In this document: positions 1-6,980 of the stretch, one piece after another
Layout of the letters: each line of letters begins with the position of its first letter
How positions within the stretch are numbered: the first letter of the stretch is position 1
Assembly: GCA_003217965.1 (NCBI GenBank)
Contig: QHNB01000242.1
Coordinates: 1-9,518 of the forward strand
Direction of reading: 5' to 3'
DNA from: Verrucomicrobiota bacterium
Lineage (GTDB): Bacteria; Verrucomicrobiota; Verrucomicrobiia; Chthoniobacterales; UBA10450
Length of the DNA: 9,518 nucleotides
Notes under the pieces: generated by a model
Databases searched by the model: none
What the model saw: only the letters and a program-made list of their open reading frames with translations
Told to the model about the DNA's origin: nothing
Translations under genes and position numbers: made by a program

Positions 1-474
1 ATAGACCAGCGGTGCGTCGATAAAGGCATTTTCCCACGACAAATGCCGCGGCACGAAGTTACCGACAACGGTAGCAAACTTACCGATTTGAAGGGTAAAG
101 CGGCCGTCTTCCCATGGCGTCACACGCAGGGCGTATTCATCGAGGCGGACGGCAGCGCCGTGATTGCTCGGATCGAACCCACGATCGAGTCGCGATTGTA
201 CAAAGAAGTAAATCTGCGGCCCGACCTGGGCGTCGAGGAAGAGCGTCAGGCGCGGGTTGAAGAGATTGTCGATCTTGCTGTTGATGAGTCCGGGCGCTGG
301 TTGTTGGAAATGATAACCCTCGAGGTCGACTGTGCCGCTCAATTTGGCCCGAAGATTATCTTGAAACGCGGTGAACGTGAGCGCGCTGTCGAGCCGATCA
401 AACAGATCTTCGACCTCAAAGGCGCGAGCGCTGCAGGCGAGGAGAAAGAAGCCGAACGCTCGCAGCAGCCGCAT
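1..474 (-). CDS. Secreted, probable outer-membrane beta-barrel protein (partial, 3' end cut by window edge)
   Basis: This frame is open from an ATG at 474 to the window edge, giving 158 residues with no stop. Residues 1-18 form a classical signal peptide: two Arg, a hydrophobic core (FGFFLLAC), then an A-R-A cleavage-type site. The mature part alternates polar and aromatic/hydrophobic residues, as in transmembrane beta strands (for example LTLFLDAQVGPQIYFFVQSR and LDEYALRVTPW), and later has LQIGKFATVVGNFVPRH. This pattern resembles porin-like proteins, but I cannot name a family. It starts 14 bases after the histidine kinase stop, so it is probably the third gene of the cupredoxin-kinase operon. 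By context it may be a channel or envelope protein linked to that system. No Shine-Dalgarno is seen. The gene is real with good confidence; its function is an inference. Confidence 0.75.
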   Translation of the reverse strand, partial: MRLLRAFGFFLLACSARAFEVEDLFDRLDSALTFTAFQDNLRAKLSGTVDLEGYHFQQPAPGLINSKIDNLFNPRLTLFLDAQVGPQIYFFVQSRLDRGFDPSNHGAAVRLDEYALRVTPWEDGRFTLQIGKFATVVGNFVPRHLSWENAFIDAPLVY

Positions 475-488
475 ATGAATTTAACTGC

Positions 489-2258
489 TCAGTCCGGCGC
501 AGGTTGCGCTATGGGAAAGCACACCTCAAACTCAGTCCAATCGTTTTCAGAACACGCCAGTCTTATATCGCCACCGTGTAGCCGTGCCAGCTCACGAGCC
601 AAATTCAGCCCGAGCCCATGGCCTGAAATTCCAGAAACTGTCCCGCTGCGGCGAAACCTTTCGAAAATGTGCGGTTCTGCGTCGGGTGGGATCCGGCGTC
701 CGGTGTTGCCGATGGTTAGCAAGACGTAAGCAGCGTTCTGCCGCGCGCTTACTCGAATACGACCGCCCGGATAATTGTACTTTCGCGCATTCTCCAAGAG
801 ATTTTGCACAATGAGCGATGTGTAACGTTTTTCGCCCACGACATTCAAATCCATTGGGAAATCCTTTTCGATCTTCATATCGGCCGAATCAGGAACCCCG
901 CTAAGATCATCCAACCATTCATTGATCAGCTGACTGAGATTGACGGACTCGGATGCAATCTCTAGGTGGCCCGCCTCCATGCGCGAGAGAAGGAGAAGGT
1001 CGTCGATGACGCCAGCTAAGCGATGCGTCTGATGAATGAGGGAAGAGAGTTCCTCGTAAACTTCCGGCTTGAAGTCTTCGCGCGCCAGCAATGTCTCAAG
1101 GCCGATTCGGAGGATTGTGACCGGACTCTTCAACTGATGTGAAGCGTCGGCCGAGTATCTTGTCGATCTTTTCAATTTTTCACTTGTAGAAGCGAGAGCG
1201 GCCTCGGCACGTTTTCGTTGGACGCGATCTTTCTCCGAATTCACCGCCAATTGCTCCACCGGCTTTGAGAAACGCACCGCTACAAAATTGCTGGCCACGA
1301 GACCGCCCAGGAACAACAACACGCCTGCGCCGCCAATTTGCCAGCGCAGCCGATGCAACTGTGCAATCCGGCCGGCCAGTGGGTAAAGGCAGATTTCGTA
1401 AGCGGTCGGGAAAAGCGAATTCGGATTGAGTCGTTTATAAAACAGCAGATGCGGTGTGCCGTTTATGCTGACGATGAAGTTGTTTTGGGCGCGGTCGCCC
1501 TTAGTGACCGCGTCTCTTACCTGACCCGCGAGAGCGTCTTGAGCAGGCTTCTGAAGCGATGGTAAATGCAACTGGCCGTTTACCCAGATCCCGCTTTTCA
1601 TTCCCGCGCTTTCAGGCTTGGCTCCGAGCTCAAATGGTTTGAATCCAACGACGAGGGCGGAAATAACGTCACCCGTCTCCGTGGAAAAGATCGGTACTGC
1701 CACTACTTCATGAATAATCTCGTTTGCAGGACCAAGATTCTCGCGGACATAGCCGATCTGTTGCGCTTCGGATAATTTGTTCAAAGCTAACTGCCTTTCA
1801 GTTTCTGAATTCAATTCACCTACATCCCTCGGGTTTGGTGGGGACAAAACAGCTCCGTTGCTGTCGAGAAAACGATAGAATCTCGCGTGGAGAGAGTTCG
1901 CTGTTGCGGCCGGGGTTGGTTCTTCCCCTTCCATCAGATCGCGCAGTTCATCCTTGGCGGTCGGATATAATAAATCGAGGGCGTTATCTTCGAGCGCTGC
2001 ATGAATCCGGGGCTTCGACGCCAGTGCGCGGCAACGTTCGGCCAGCGCGGCGTGGCGTAATTCCTGAACTTTGTGCAGCCAGGAAAGCTCGGCTTGGAAT
2101 TTCTGCTGCAAATCGCGCCCCGTATTCGCTACGACGTTGCGCTGAGCAAAATAAAGTCCGAGAGCGGTCAGTCCGGAAACCACGAGCATCATTGCGGCCA
2201 ATAACTTTGTCCGGAAACCGGCCACGCTGCGCTTGTTTGGGCTGCTTGTGGAAATCAT
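489..2258 (-). CDS. Membrane sensor histidine kinase, CusS/heavy-metal-sensor type
   Basis: 589 residues. A cytoplasmic N-terminus leads into TM1 (about 17-39), a roughly 265-residue periplasmic sensor region, and TM2 (about 306-327). A short HAMP-like/coiled linker follows (330-365). The H-box SADASHQLKSP puts the phospho-accepting His at 374. The N-box is LIVQNLLENARKYN (483-496). The G1 box is GNTGRRIPP (517-525), with Asn for the usual Asp, as in CusS-like kinases. The F-box is IFERFRR (531-537) and the G2 box GHGLGL (546-551). It should autophosphorylate at His374 and pass the phosphate to a response regulator, but none lies in this window. Its start codon overlaps the stop of the cupredoxin gene (ATGA), which implies translational coupling. 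A copper or redox stimulus is inferred from the neighbour and kinase type; the ligand is not visible in the sequence. Confidence 0.93.
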   Translation of the reverse strand: MISTSSPNKRSVAGFRTKLLAAMMLVVSGLTALGLYFAQRNVVANTGRDLQQKFQAELSWLHKVQELRHAALAERCRALASKPRIHAALEDNALDLLYPTAKDELRDLMEGEEPTPAATANSLHARFYRFLDSNGAVLSPPNPRDVGELNSETERQLALNKLSEAQQIGYVRENLGPANEIIHEVVAVPIFSTETGDVISALVVGFKPFELGAKPESAGMKSGIWVNGQLHLPSLQKPAQDALAGQVRDAVTKGDRAQNNFIVSINGTPHLLFYKRLNPNSLFPTAYEICLYPLAGRIAQLHRLRWQIGGAGVLLFLGGLVASNFVAVRFSKPVEQLAVNSEKDRVQRKRAEAALASTSEKLKRSTRYSADASHQLKSPVTILRIGLETLLAREDFKPEVYEELSSLIHQTHRLAGVIDDLLLLSRMEAGHLEIASESVNLSQLINEWLDDLSGVPDSADMKIEKDFPMDLNVVGEKRYTSLIVQNLLENARKYNYPGGRIRVSARQNAAYVLLTIGNTGRRIPPDAEPHIFERFRRSGTVSGISGHGLGLNLARELARLHGGDIRLACSENDWTEFEVCFPIAQPAPD

Positions 2259-2899
2259 GGGAAATTGACGCGGAGCATATTGCCGTTTTTCAATTCTACG
2301 GATTGTTCGCGGGTGGTCTTGCTATCGACCCAGGCTTTGAGTGTGAAATGACCAGCAGGGAGACCGGTCAATCGAAATTGTCCTTCCGCATTCGTCATAA
2401 TAAAATAAGGAGTGTCGAGGACCAGAATGAGCCCACGCATGTGCTCATGAATATCGCAGCGAAGTGTCACCAATCCCGGCCTGTCGAAAACCTCCGATGG
2501 GATCGGCCGCTCTTCCGGCCGATATCGACCGAGATCGAATCGCTTTGCCGGCGAATACGAAAAAATGCTGTGATATGTATCGTCCAAATTAGGAAATTCC
2601 ACCCTGGTGCCGACTTGGACCGGTAGGAGTGATGGAACGAAAGTTAGATCCTTTTGCGCGACTTGTTTGGTTGAAGGTGAAGCCGGTCTTGCGAAGGAGC
2701 CATCGAGATAAACCACTGCCAACGGCGGCTGAGTCGAGAGAACACCGCCGCGCGTCACGATCTCATAGCGTTTCGCCATCACCGGCGCTGCGTGTGTTTT
2801 GGGCAACTCCACATGCCCCTCGATAACCGCGTCCGCGAAAACCGGCACAGGAATCAGAAAAAGAACGTTGACCGAAATGAGGCCGCGCCAGCCCATCAC
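2255..2899 (-). CDS. Secreted cupredoxin-like protein with C-terminal carboxypeptidase-regulatory-like domain
   Basis: 214 residues from a GTG at 2899; the adjacent ATG at 2896 is equally good and gives 213. Residues 1-22 are a signal peptide ending V-F-A before DAVIEG, so the protein acts outside the cytoplasmic membrane. The central part carries a type 1 copper signature: His110 in DDTYHSIFSYS, then CDIHEHM with Cys148, His151 and Met154 (C-x2-H-x2-M). This is the ligand set of plastocyanin-like domains and of proteins often named 'methylamine utilization protein'. Residues ~164-210 (TNAEGQFRLTGLPAGHFTLKAW) match the beta-sandwich found in carboxypeptidase regulatory-like domains. It is the first gene of the left group and overlaps the kinase by 4 bases. 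It may bind copper for electron transfer or signalling. The domain call is confident; the role is inferred. Confidence 0.88.
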   Translation of the reverse strand: MMGWRGLISVNVLFLIPVPVFADAVIEGHVELPKTHAAPVMAKRYEIVTRGGVLSTQPPLAVVYLDGSFARPASPSTKQVAQKDLTFVPSLLPVQVGTRVEFPNLDDTYHSIFSYSPAKRFDLGRYRPEERPIPSEVFDRPGLVTLRCDIHEHMRGLILVLDTPYFIMTNAEGQFRLTGLPAGHFTLKAWVDSKTTREQSVELKNGNMLRVNFP

Positions 2900-3015
2900 G
2901 TTGAAGTTAACAGTCGTCGCCTAGGTGGGAAAGTGTGCTTGCGGAAAAGGTAAACGATCTCGCAACTTGAAGAGGAGCCAGATCGAGCGGAGACGGGTAC
3001 CTACCGTTTCCGTTT
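2900..3015. other. Intergenic spacer between the two minus-strand gene groups
   Basis: These 116 bases separate the end of the reductase gene from the start of the cupredoxin gene, the only sizeable break between minus-strand genes, so the left operon promoter should lie here. I found no convincing -35/-10 pair on the minus strand and no ribosome-binding site before the GTG/ATG start. A weak inverted repeat (ACGG...CCGT, 2993-3007) lacks a following T-run, so it does not make a good terminator. No coding frame is supported. Confidence 0.5.
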
Positions 3016-3738
3016 TCACTCGACCTGGTAAGTCAGAAAGCATTCCTCGCCGATGACTTTCATGTGGACCAGTGAGCAGTGAACGGTGTGTGGCAAGAAA
3101 TCGGAATTCACCCCGGTTAGCGTCGGCGCCTTTTTCCCACCGAAGAGAAACGGCGCGACAGTGAGATTGAGTTGATCCACCAGCCGCAATTCTAGCAGCG
3201 AACGGAATAAGGCTGGTCCGCCTTCGCAGGCGACATATTTCACGCCGTATTCAGCACGTAATTGGCGCAGCATTTGGCGGAGATCGATCTGGGGCGATTC
3301 GGTCAAATGCAGGATGGCTCTTTTGCTCAATTGCTCCCGAATCCGGCGCGGCATTCGAGTTGTGGAGAAGATGAGAATTGGTGCGAAATCCGTTTGAAAA
3401 ATATTCAGTGATGGATTGATGCGCCCTTTGTTCGAGACGATGACCCGAATTGGGTAGGCGGGTTGCCCGCGGGCGATTCGCTGCGCCCGCAGATCCGGAT
3501 GCGGAATTCCCAGGCGGACATTGTCGCGTTCAAGAGTGGTATGACCAACCAGGACGGCATCGCCAAGCGCGCGTTGTTTGATCAGATGAAGTTTGTCCTC
3601 GCGCGAGGTGAAATCGACGGTGCCACGATTTTTGGTCGTGAGTTTGCCGTCCACCGTCATGGCAAAGGTTGCGGCGACGAATGGCCGTGGCCGCCGGCGT
3701 TTCCCGGCACGCGGCTTACTCCGCGCGGCTGATTTCAT
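3016..3738 (-). CDS. RibD C-terminal-domain (DHFR-fold) pyrimidine reductase family protein
   Basis: 240 residues from the ATG at 3738. The frame is open up to 3828, but the extra 30 residues lie inside the preceding gene and the fold begins only at RPFVAATFAMTVDGKL (residues 17-32), so the later start is preferred. Landmarks of the family are the N-terminal A-M-T-V-D-G-K strand, the block LGDAVLVGHTTLERDN (58-73), the nucleotide-binding-type VACEGGPALFRSLL (169-182), and LVDQLNLTVAPFLFGG (186-201). RibD-type reductases use NAD(P)H to reduce the ribosylamino-pyrimidine of riboflavin synthesis. This protein has no deaminase domain, so it is either a stand-alone reductase or a family member with another substrate. 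It overlaps the flippase-like gene by 23 bases. A basic N-terminal tail (RSKPRAGKRRRPRP) is unusual. Confidence 0.87.
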   Translation of the reverse strand: MKSAARSKPRAGKRRRPRPFVAATFAMTVDGKLTTKNRGTVDFTSREDKLHLIKQRALGDAVLVGHTTLERDNVRLGIPHPDLRAQRIARGQPAYPIRVIVSNKGRINPSLNIFQTDFAPILIFSTTRMPRRIREQLSKRAILHLTESPQIDLRQMLRQLRAEYGVKYVACEGGPALFRSLLELRLVDQLNLTVAPFLFGGKKAPTLTGVNSDFLPHTVHCSLVHMKVIGEECFLTYQVE

Positions 3739-4744
3739 GCTCGAGGCTGGCGACATCTTGTTGCATCTCGCGCAAGGGAACGTGACGTTTCTCGCCGCTT
3801 GGTTTGTAGAAGAAGTAAACCAGCCCACCGGGAATGCAGCAGAGAAGAATGATGATAAAGCTCATTGAACCGATAAGTACGGCAACAGCTTCCGGTACTC
3901 CGCAAAGGCCGTGCAACATCACCTGCAAAACGTGTTCGCGCAGACCGACGCCGGCGAAGCTGATCGGCATGGCCGAAATCGTGCGCTCGATCGGCATGAC
4001 GGCAAAGAAGTCAACCAACTGAACGCCGGCGCGAAAAGCATAGGCGACGCAGAGAAAGGTGGCGAAGGTGGCGAGGTGCGCGATGAGCGATGCGCCAAAG
4101 GCAAGCAGCGTTCCCGGCCAGTGGCGAGCATAGAGATGATAGGCTGCCGAAGTTTCCAATAATTTTTCGCGACCTGGGAATCGGGTTGGCAGATAATGAA
4201 AAAGATTAAAGCCGCTGATCACGAACGTCGAAGCGAGGCTAAGGATTGACACGCCGAGCGTAATCAACAGGAAGTAAAGATACCCGCGTGTCTCGGGCTT
4301 TTGCGCGAGCCAATCGTATCGCAACAACACGAGCACGCCCGTAAGCGTCACCAGTGCCACCAGTCCGATTAAGCGATCGAAAAGCACCGCGAGCAGAGCA
4401 CCAGCCTTTTTCCGCGGTGTTTCTTTGAGCAGCAGATAGCTTTTGATGATATCACCGCCGGTTCCTCCCGGCAGAAACTGGTTGTAAAACATACCGATCA
4501 ATGACAATCCGGCGACGCGCGGCAGGCTCAGAGAGATGCCCTGAACCTTCAATAAGATTTGCCAGCGAACAAAGGCCGCGATTTCTACCACGAGATAGGT
4601 AACAATCGCGATCCCGACCCAACGATAATCAGCCAATTTCAACGCGACCACCATTTGGGCGCGCTTACCTGGATCGTGAAAGACCCAGTAGAGCACCGCG
4701 ACGGTGACGCCTAGTTGAAAAACACCGAGCAAAACCTTTTTCAT
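3716..4744 (-). CDS. Flippase-like integral membrane protein (lysylphosphatidylglycerol synthase TM region / YbhN family)
   Basis: 342 residues with about seven or eight hydrophobic spans, the first at residues 4-22. Family signatures are clear. FYNQFLPGGTGGDIIKSYLL (86-105) matches the conserved N-x-F-L-P-G...G-G-D block. DRLIGLVAL (123-131) and MPISFAGVGLREHV (259-272) match the later conserved loops. The family contains the membrane half of MprF and stand-alone proteins thought to move lipids across the inner membrane. No soluble aminoacyl-transfer domain is present, so it is not a full MprF. The charged C-terminal tail (about 315-342) is cytoplasmic by the positive-inside rule. Its ATG shares four bases (ATGA) with the stop of the isomerase-like gene upstream, and its end overlaps the reductase start, so all three are probably translated together. 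The lipid substrate is unknown. Confidence 0.9.
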   Translation of the reverse strand: MKKVLLGVFQLGVTVAVLYWVFHDPGKRAQMVVALKLADYRWVGIAIVTYLVVEIAAFVRWQILLKVQGISLSLPRVAGLSLIGMFYNQFLPGGTGGDIIKSYLLLKETPRKKAGALLAVLFDRLIGLVALVTLTGVLVLLRYDWLAQKPETRGYLYFLLITLGVSILSLASTFVISGFNLFHYLPTRFPGREKLLETSAAYHLYARHWPGTLLAFGASLIAHLATFATFLCVAYAFRAGVQLVDFFAVMPIERTISAMPISFAGVGLREHVLQVMLHGLCGVPEAVAVLIGSMSFIIILLCCIPGGLVYFFYKPSGEKRHVPLREMQQDVASLEHEISRAE

Positions 4745-5517
4745 TCGCCAAAACGCTCTTTCCAGATCGCGCGTGACTGCGCAACTTCCTCGGCGCTACC
4801 TCGCGGACTGAGCTCCCACACAATCTGACAATCGGACGGCAGGAGATGAGCGAGTGGCTCGAGTCTCATGTCCCCGAAAAAAGGTGGTTGATGGTCCCGC
4901 GCCGGCCATTTCACATCCTGCATATGGCAACCGAAAGTCCGCGGGGCGATCGTGCGCAACCAGTCCGCGTGATCGAGAAAGCCAAGGTTTTCTTTAATTT
5001 GAACGTGACCCATATCATGCCAGTAACCGACGTGTGGCGCCGCGATTTGTTCGAGCAACTCGGGTATTTCGCGCTCCGACGGAATCTCCTCGTAGCCGCG
5101 GCAGCGTCGGGATAGCAACTCGCCCTTTTGTGCGAGAGCAATCAGCTCGTCGGTAATAGCGTTCATCGCGACCGAGCCCAGATGAAGAACCACAAAAGGC
5201 GCCTGCAATCGGGCCGCCAAATCGATTGTTTGTAATGTTTGCTTCACCGCACGATCTCGTTCGGATTTGTCCAGAGCTGACATTTGAAAGCAGTCAGGTG
5301 ATGCGCTTAGTACTTCCACCGGCAGCGGACAAAAATTGTGGAGGCTGCTGAAACGGACTTCGCCGGCATCAAACATTTTTTGAATACCGGGAAGCAGTGA
5401 AATGCGAATGCCATGGCCAAGCTCGATCAGATCGAAGCCGAGCGCTTTGATTTCGCGCAGCATCTCCTCGCCGGAAGTATGACGATGGGAATTCCAGGAA
5501 GTGGAAAAAGCGATCAT
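4741..5517 (-). CDS. Sugar phosphate isomerase/epimerase-like TIM-barrel protein, apparently internally shortened
   Basis: 258 residues from the ATG at 5517. The open frame runs upstream to 5616, but those residues lie within the MFS gene and the family N-terminus is MIAFSTSWNSHRH. The xylose-isomerase-like barrel is recognised by IKALGFDLIELGHG (23-36), FSSLHNFCP (56-64), FVVLHLGS (98-105), GYWHDMGHVQ (154-163), FGCHMQDVKW (185-194) and IVWELSP (222-228). The D-x-G-H, C-H-x-x-D and W-E elements are the usual metal or substrate positions of strands 6-8. The strand that normally gives a Glu ligand (a 'x-x-x-E-x-R' motif ahead of the YEEIPSERE helix) seems missing, since the chain goes straight from KGELLSRR (121-128) to YEEIPSERE (132-140). 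It may therefore be inactive or altered. The gene starts 10 bases after the MFS stop and ends in an ATGA overlap. Substrate unknown. Confidence 0.85.
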   Translation of the reverse strand: MIAFSTSWNSHRHTSGEEMLREIKALGFDLIELGHGIRISLLPGIQKMFDAGEVRFSSLHNFCPLPVEVLSASPDCFQMSALDKSERDRAVKQTLQTIDLAARLQAPFVVLHLGSVAMNAITDELIALAQKGELLSRRCRGYEEIPSEREIPELLEQIAAPHVGYWHDMGHVQIKENLGFLDHADWLRTIAPRTFGCHMQDVKWPARDHQPPFFGDMRLEPLAHLLPSDCQIVWELSPRGSAEEVAQSRAIWKERFGE

Positions 5518-5527
5518 CGCGTGAGTT

Positions 5528-6847
5528 TCACGCGACTGGAGCTGGTTGCGCTTGTGCTTCTGCCTCCACTTCGGAAACTGGCGTGCGGGGCGCTGCGCAA
5601 ACGGTGCGCCCAGCAATATTCATCACTATGACCGCCAAAATTCCGAAAAGGATTGATGAAACCATCAGAGCGGTCCGCATTCCGATGAGATCTGAGAGTC
5701 CGGTTGTGAGCAGGCCGGCGATTGGCATCAGTCCAAAAAAACTCAGTCCAAAAACCGCAGAGATACGTCCGCGCAAGGGCGCGGGTGCACGTTCTTGAAC
5801 AATGGTTCCGGCCAAGCCGAAATTGAGCGACAGAGCAATAGCGAGCGTTCCCATTGCAACCGCGGTGAGAAGAAAACTATTCGTTCGTGACATGCAAAAC
5901 AGTGCCAGCGCGACGAAGATGACCGCGACTGTCATGAAGCGAAAGCGATGATTGCGTGCGACGCTGAGCAAGCCGAGCGAGCCAGTTAACGAGCCAATGC
6001 CAGAGATTGCCATCAGTAATCCCATTCGATCCGGGCCCAATTGGAGAATGTTGCGGACGTAAAGCGGCAGCATGACTGAAAGAAATGGGAAAATGAAAAT
6101 GGTAGTCAGCGCAATGAGCGCAATCATGGAGAGGATGGTGCGATCGTGGCGGACGTATCGCAGCCCCTCCTTAAAGCCGCTCCGGCGCTGCTGCTCTTCT
6201 TCCGCGGTCCCGGGGGGCCGCGGCGGCAGGGTAGCAAGCGCAATAATGAGTGCGAAAAAGGAGGCCGCATTCGCAAAAAACGCGGAAGCGGCGCCGAACC
6301 AACCAACGAACAATCCGGCCAAGGACGGGCCAACCAGGCGCGAGCCATGGAAAACAGAACGATCCATTGCGATGGCGGCTGCAATTTGATCGCGTCGGAC
6401 CAACTCCGGGACGAGTGCGGAAATGGCCGGCATTTCGAATGCGATACAAATCCCGAGGCATCCCGCCAAGAGGACGACATGCCACACATGAATTCGCCCG
6501 GATGCAACCAAGGTGCCGAGGGTGATCGCGAGGACGGTTTGCACGATTTGCGTCCAGATTAGGATTCTGCGCTTGTCGTAGCGGTCCGCCGCCGATCCAC
6601 CAATCATCGTTAGAGCCAAGGTCGGGATACCAGCGGCAAAATTTACCATTCCAAGGAGGAGCGCTTTGTTGGTGAGCGCACTCATGACCCATCCCTGTGC
6701 CATTACCTGCATCCACGTACCCGTGTCCGAGATAGCGGAGCCGATGATGTAACGGCGGAATGGTCCCGGACGCAGAAGTGCAAGCATTCCGCGACGTGTT
6801 GCTGGAGAGTCCGTGCTCATTGGGTGAAACTGATACGTGCGACGCAT
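5528..6847 (-). CDS. MFS transporter, EntS/MFS_3-like exporter
   Basis: 439 residues from the ATG at 6847; a second ATG at 6820 (residue 10, MSTDSPATRRG) is an equally plausible start. The N-terminal motif RPGPFRRYIIGSAISDTGTW (26-45) and VMAQGWV are typical of the MFS_3 family that includes the enterobactin exporter EntS. The MFS motif A is GGSAADRYDKRRILI (83-97). About 12 hydrophobic spans are visible, with a central cytoplasmic linker rich in Pro and Glu (PPRPPGTAEEEQQRRSGFKE), then a second half beginning RHDRTILSMIALIALTT. APAPLRGRISAVFGLSFFGL marks the repeat of the motif-A loop in the second half. The C-terminus is a Glu/Ala/Pro-rich tail that is probably disordered. It should work as a proton-coupled exporter; the substrate cannot be read from sequence. 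It lies 10 bases ahead of the isomerase-like gene. Confidence 0.92.
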   Translation of the reverse strand: MRRTYQFHPMSTDSPATRRGMLALLRPGPFRRYIIGSAISDTGTWMQVMAQGWVMSALTNKALLLGMVNFAAGIPTLALTMIGGSAADRYDKRRILIWTQIVQTVLAITLGTLVASGRIHVWHVVLLAGCLGICIAFEMPAISALVPELVRRDQIAAAIAMDRSVFHGSRLVGPSLAGLFVGWFGAASAFFANAASFFALIIALATLPPRPPGTAEEEQQRRSGFKEGLRYVRHDRTILSMIALIALTTIFIFPFLSVMLPLYVRNILQLGPDRMGLLMAISGIGSLTGSLGLLSVARNHRFRFMTVAVIFVALALFCMSRTNSFLLTAVAMGTLAIALSLNFGLAGTIVQERAPAPLRGRISAVFGLSFFGLMPIAGLLTTGLSDLIGMRTALMVSSILFGILAVIVMNIAGRTVCAAPRTPVSEVEAEAQAQPAPVA

Positions 6848-6878
6848 CGCCGAGGCAATGGATCAGGCGCGATGTTTA

Positions 6879-6980
6879 TCAAGGGTGTGGGCGGAGATGA
6901 TTCGCCCAGATTAGGAGGATCACGAGGAGGCCGAGAGCGCCGAGAATGATAGCGAGAGCTTTTTGAGTGTCTTTAGACAT
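6879..6980 (-). CDS. Small single-span membrane peptide (33 residues), hypothetical
   Basis: The ATG at 6980 opens a 33-residue frame: a polar start (MSKDTQK), an uninterrupted hydrophobic helix ALAIILGALGLLVILLIWA (8-26), and a short basic tail NHLRPHP. The design is that of a small inner-membrane peptide. The frame stays open upstream to 7088, but that part is hydrophilic and reaches into the clpB promoter region, so the internal ATG is preferred. It ends 31 bases before the MFS start and points the same way, so it could be the leader gene of the middle operon. There is no Shine-Dalgarno, and a 6+6 palindrome sits 3 bases upstream of the ATG. I do not recognise a family. A chance frame is possible, but such a clean transmembrane segment argues for a real gene. 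Confidence 0.5.
   Translation of the reverse strand: MSKDTQKALAIILGALGLLVILLIWANHLRPHP

Noticed and set aside
43..729. A 228-residue plus-strand frame at the left edge
   Set aside because: The opposite strand encodes a signal-peptide-bearing protein and the end of the kinase; the plus-strand product has no domain features.
1724..2626. A 300-residue plus-strand open frame opposite the kinase and cupredoxin genes
   Set aside because: It spans the junction of two clear minus-strand genes, has no recognisable domain and an unusual Arg/Cys-rich composition, as expected of an antisense shadow.
2993..3007. Possible terminator hairpin (ACGG...CCGT) after the reductase gene
   Set aside because: The stem is four base pairs with no T-run on the minus strand, too weak for an intrinsic terminator.
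3739..3828. Upstream extension of the reductase gene by 30 residues
   Set aside because: It would overlap the flippase-like gene by 113 bases and adds no family-conserved sequence; the ATG at 3738 fits the fold start better.
6201..6228. GC-rich inverted repeat CCGCGG...CCGCGG inside the MFS gene
   Set aside because: It encodes the Pro-rich central linker (PPRPPG), and codon choice for proline and glycine explains it.
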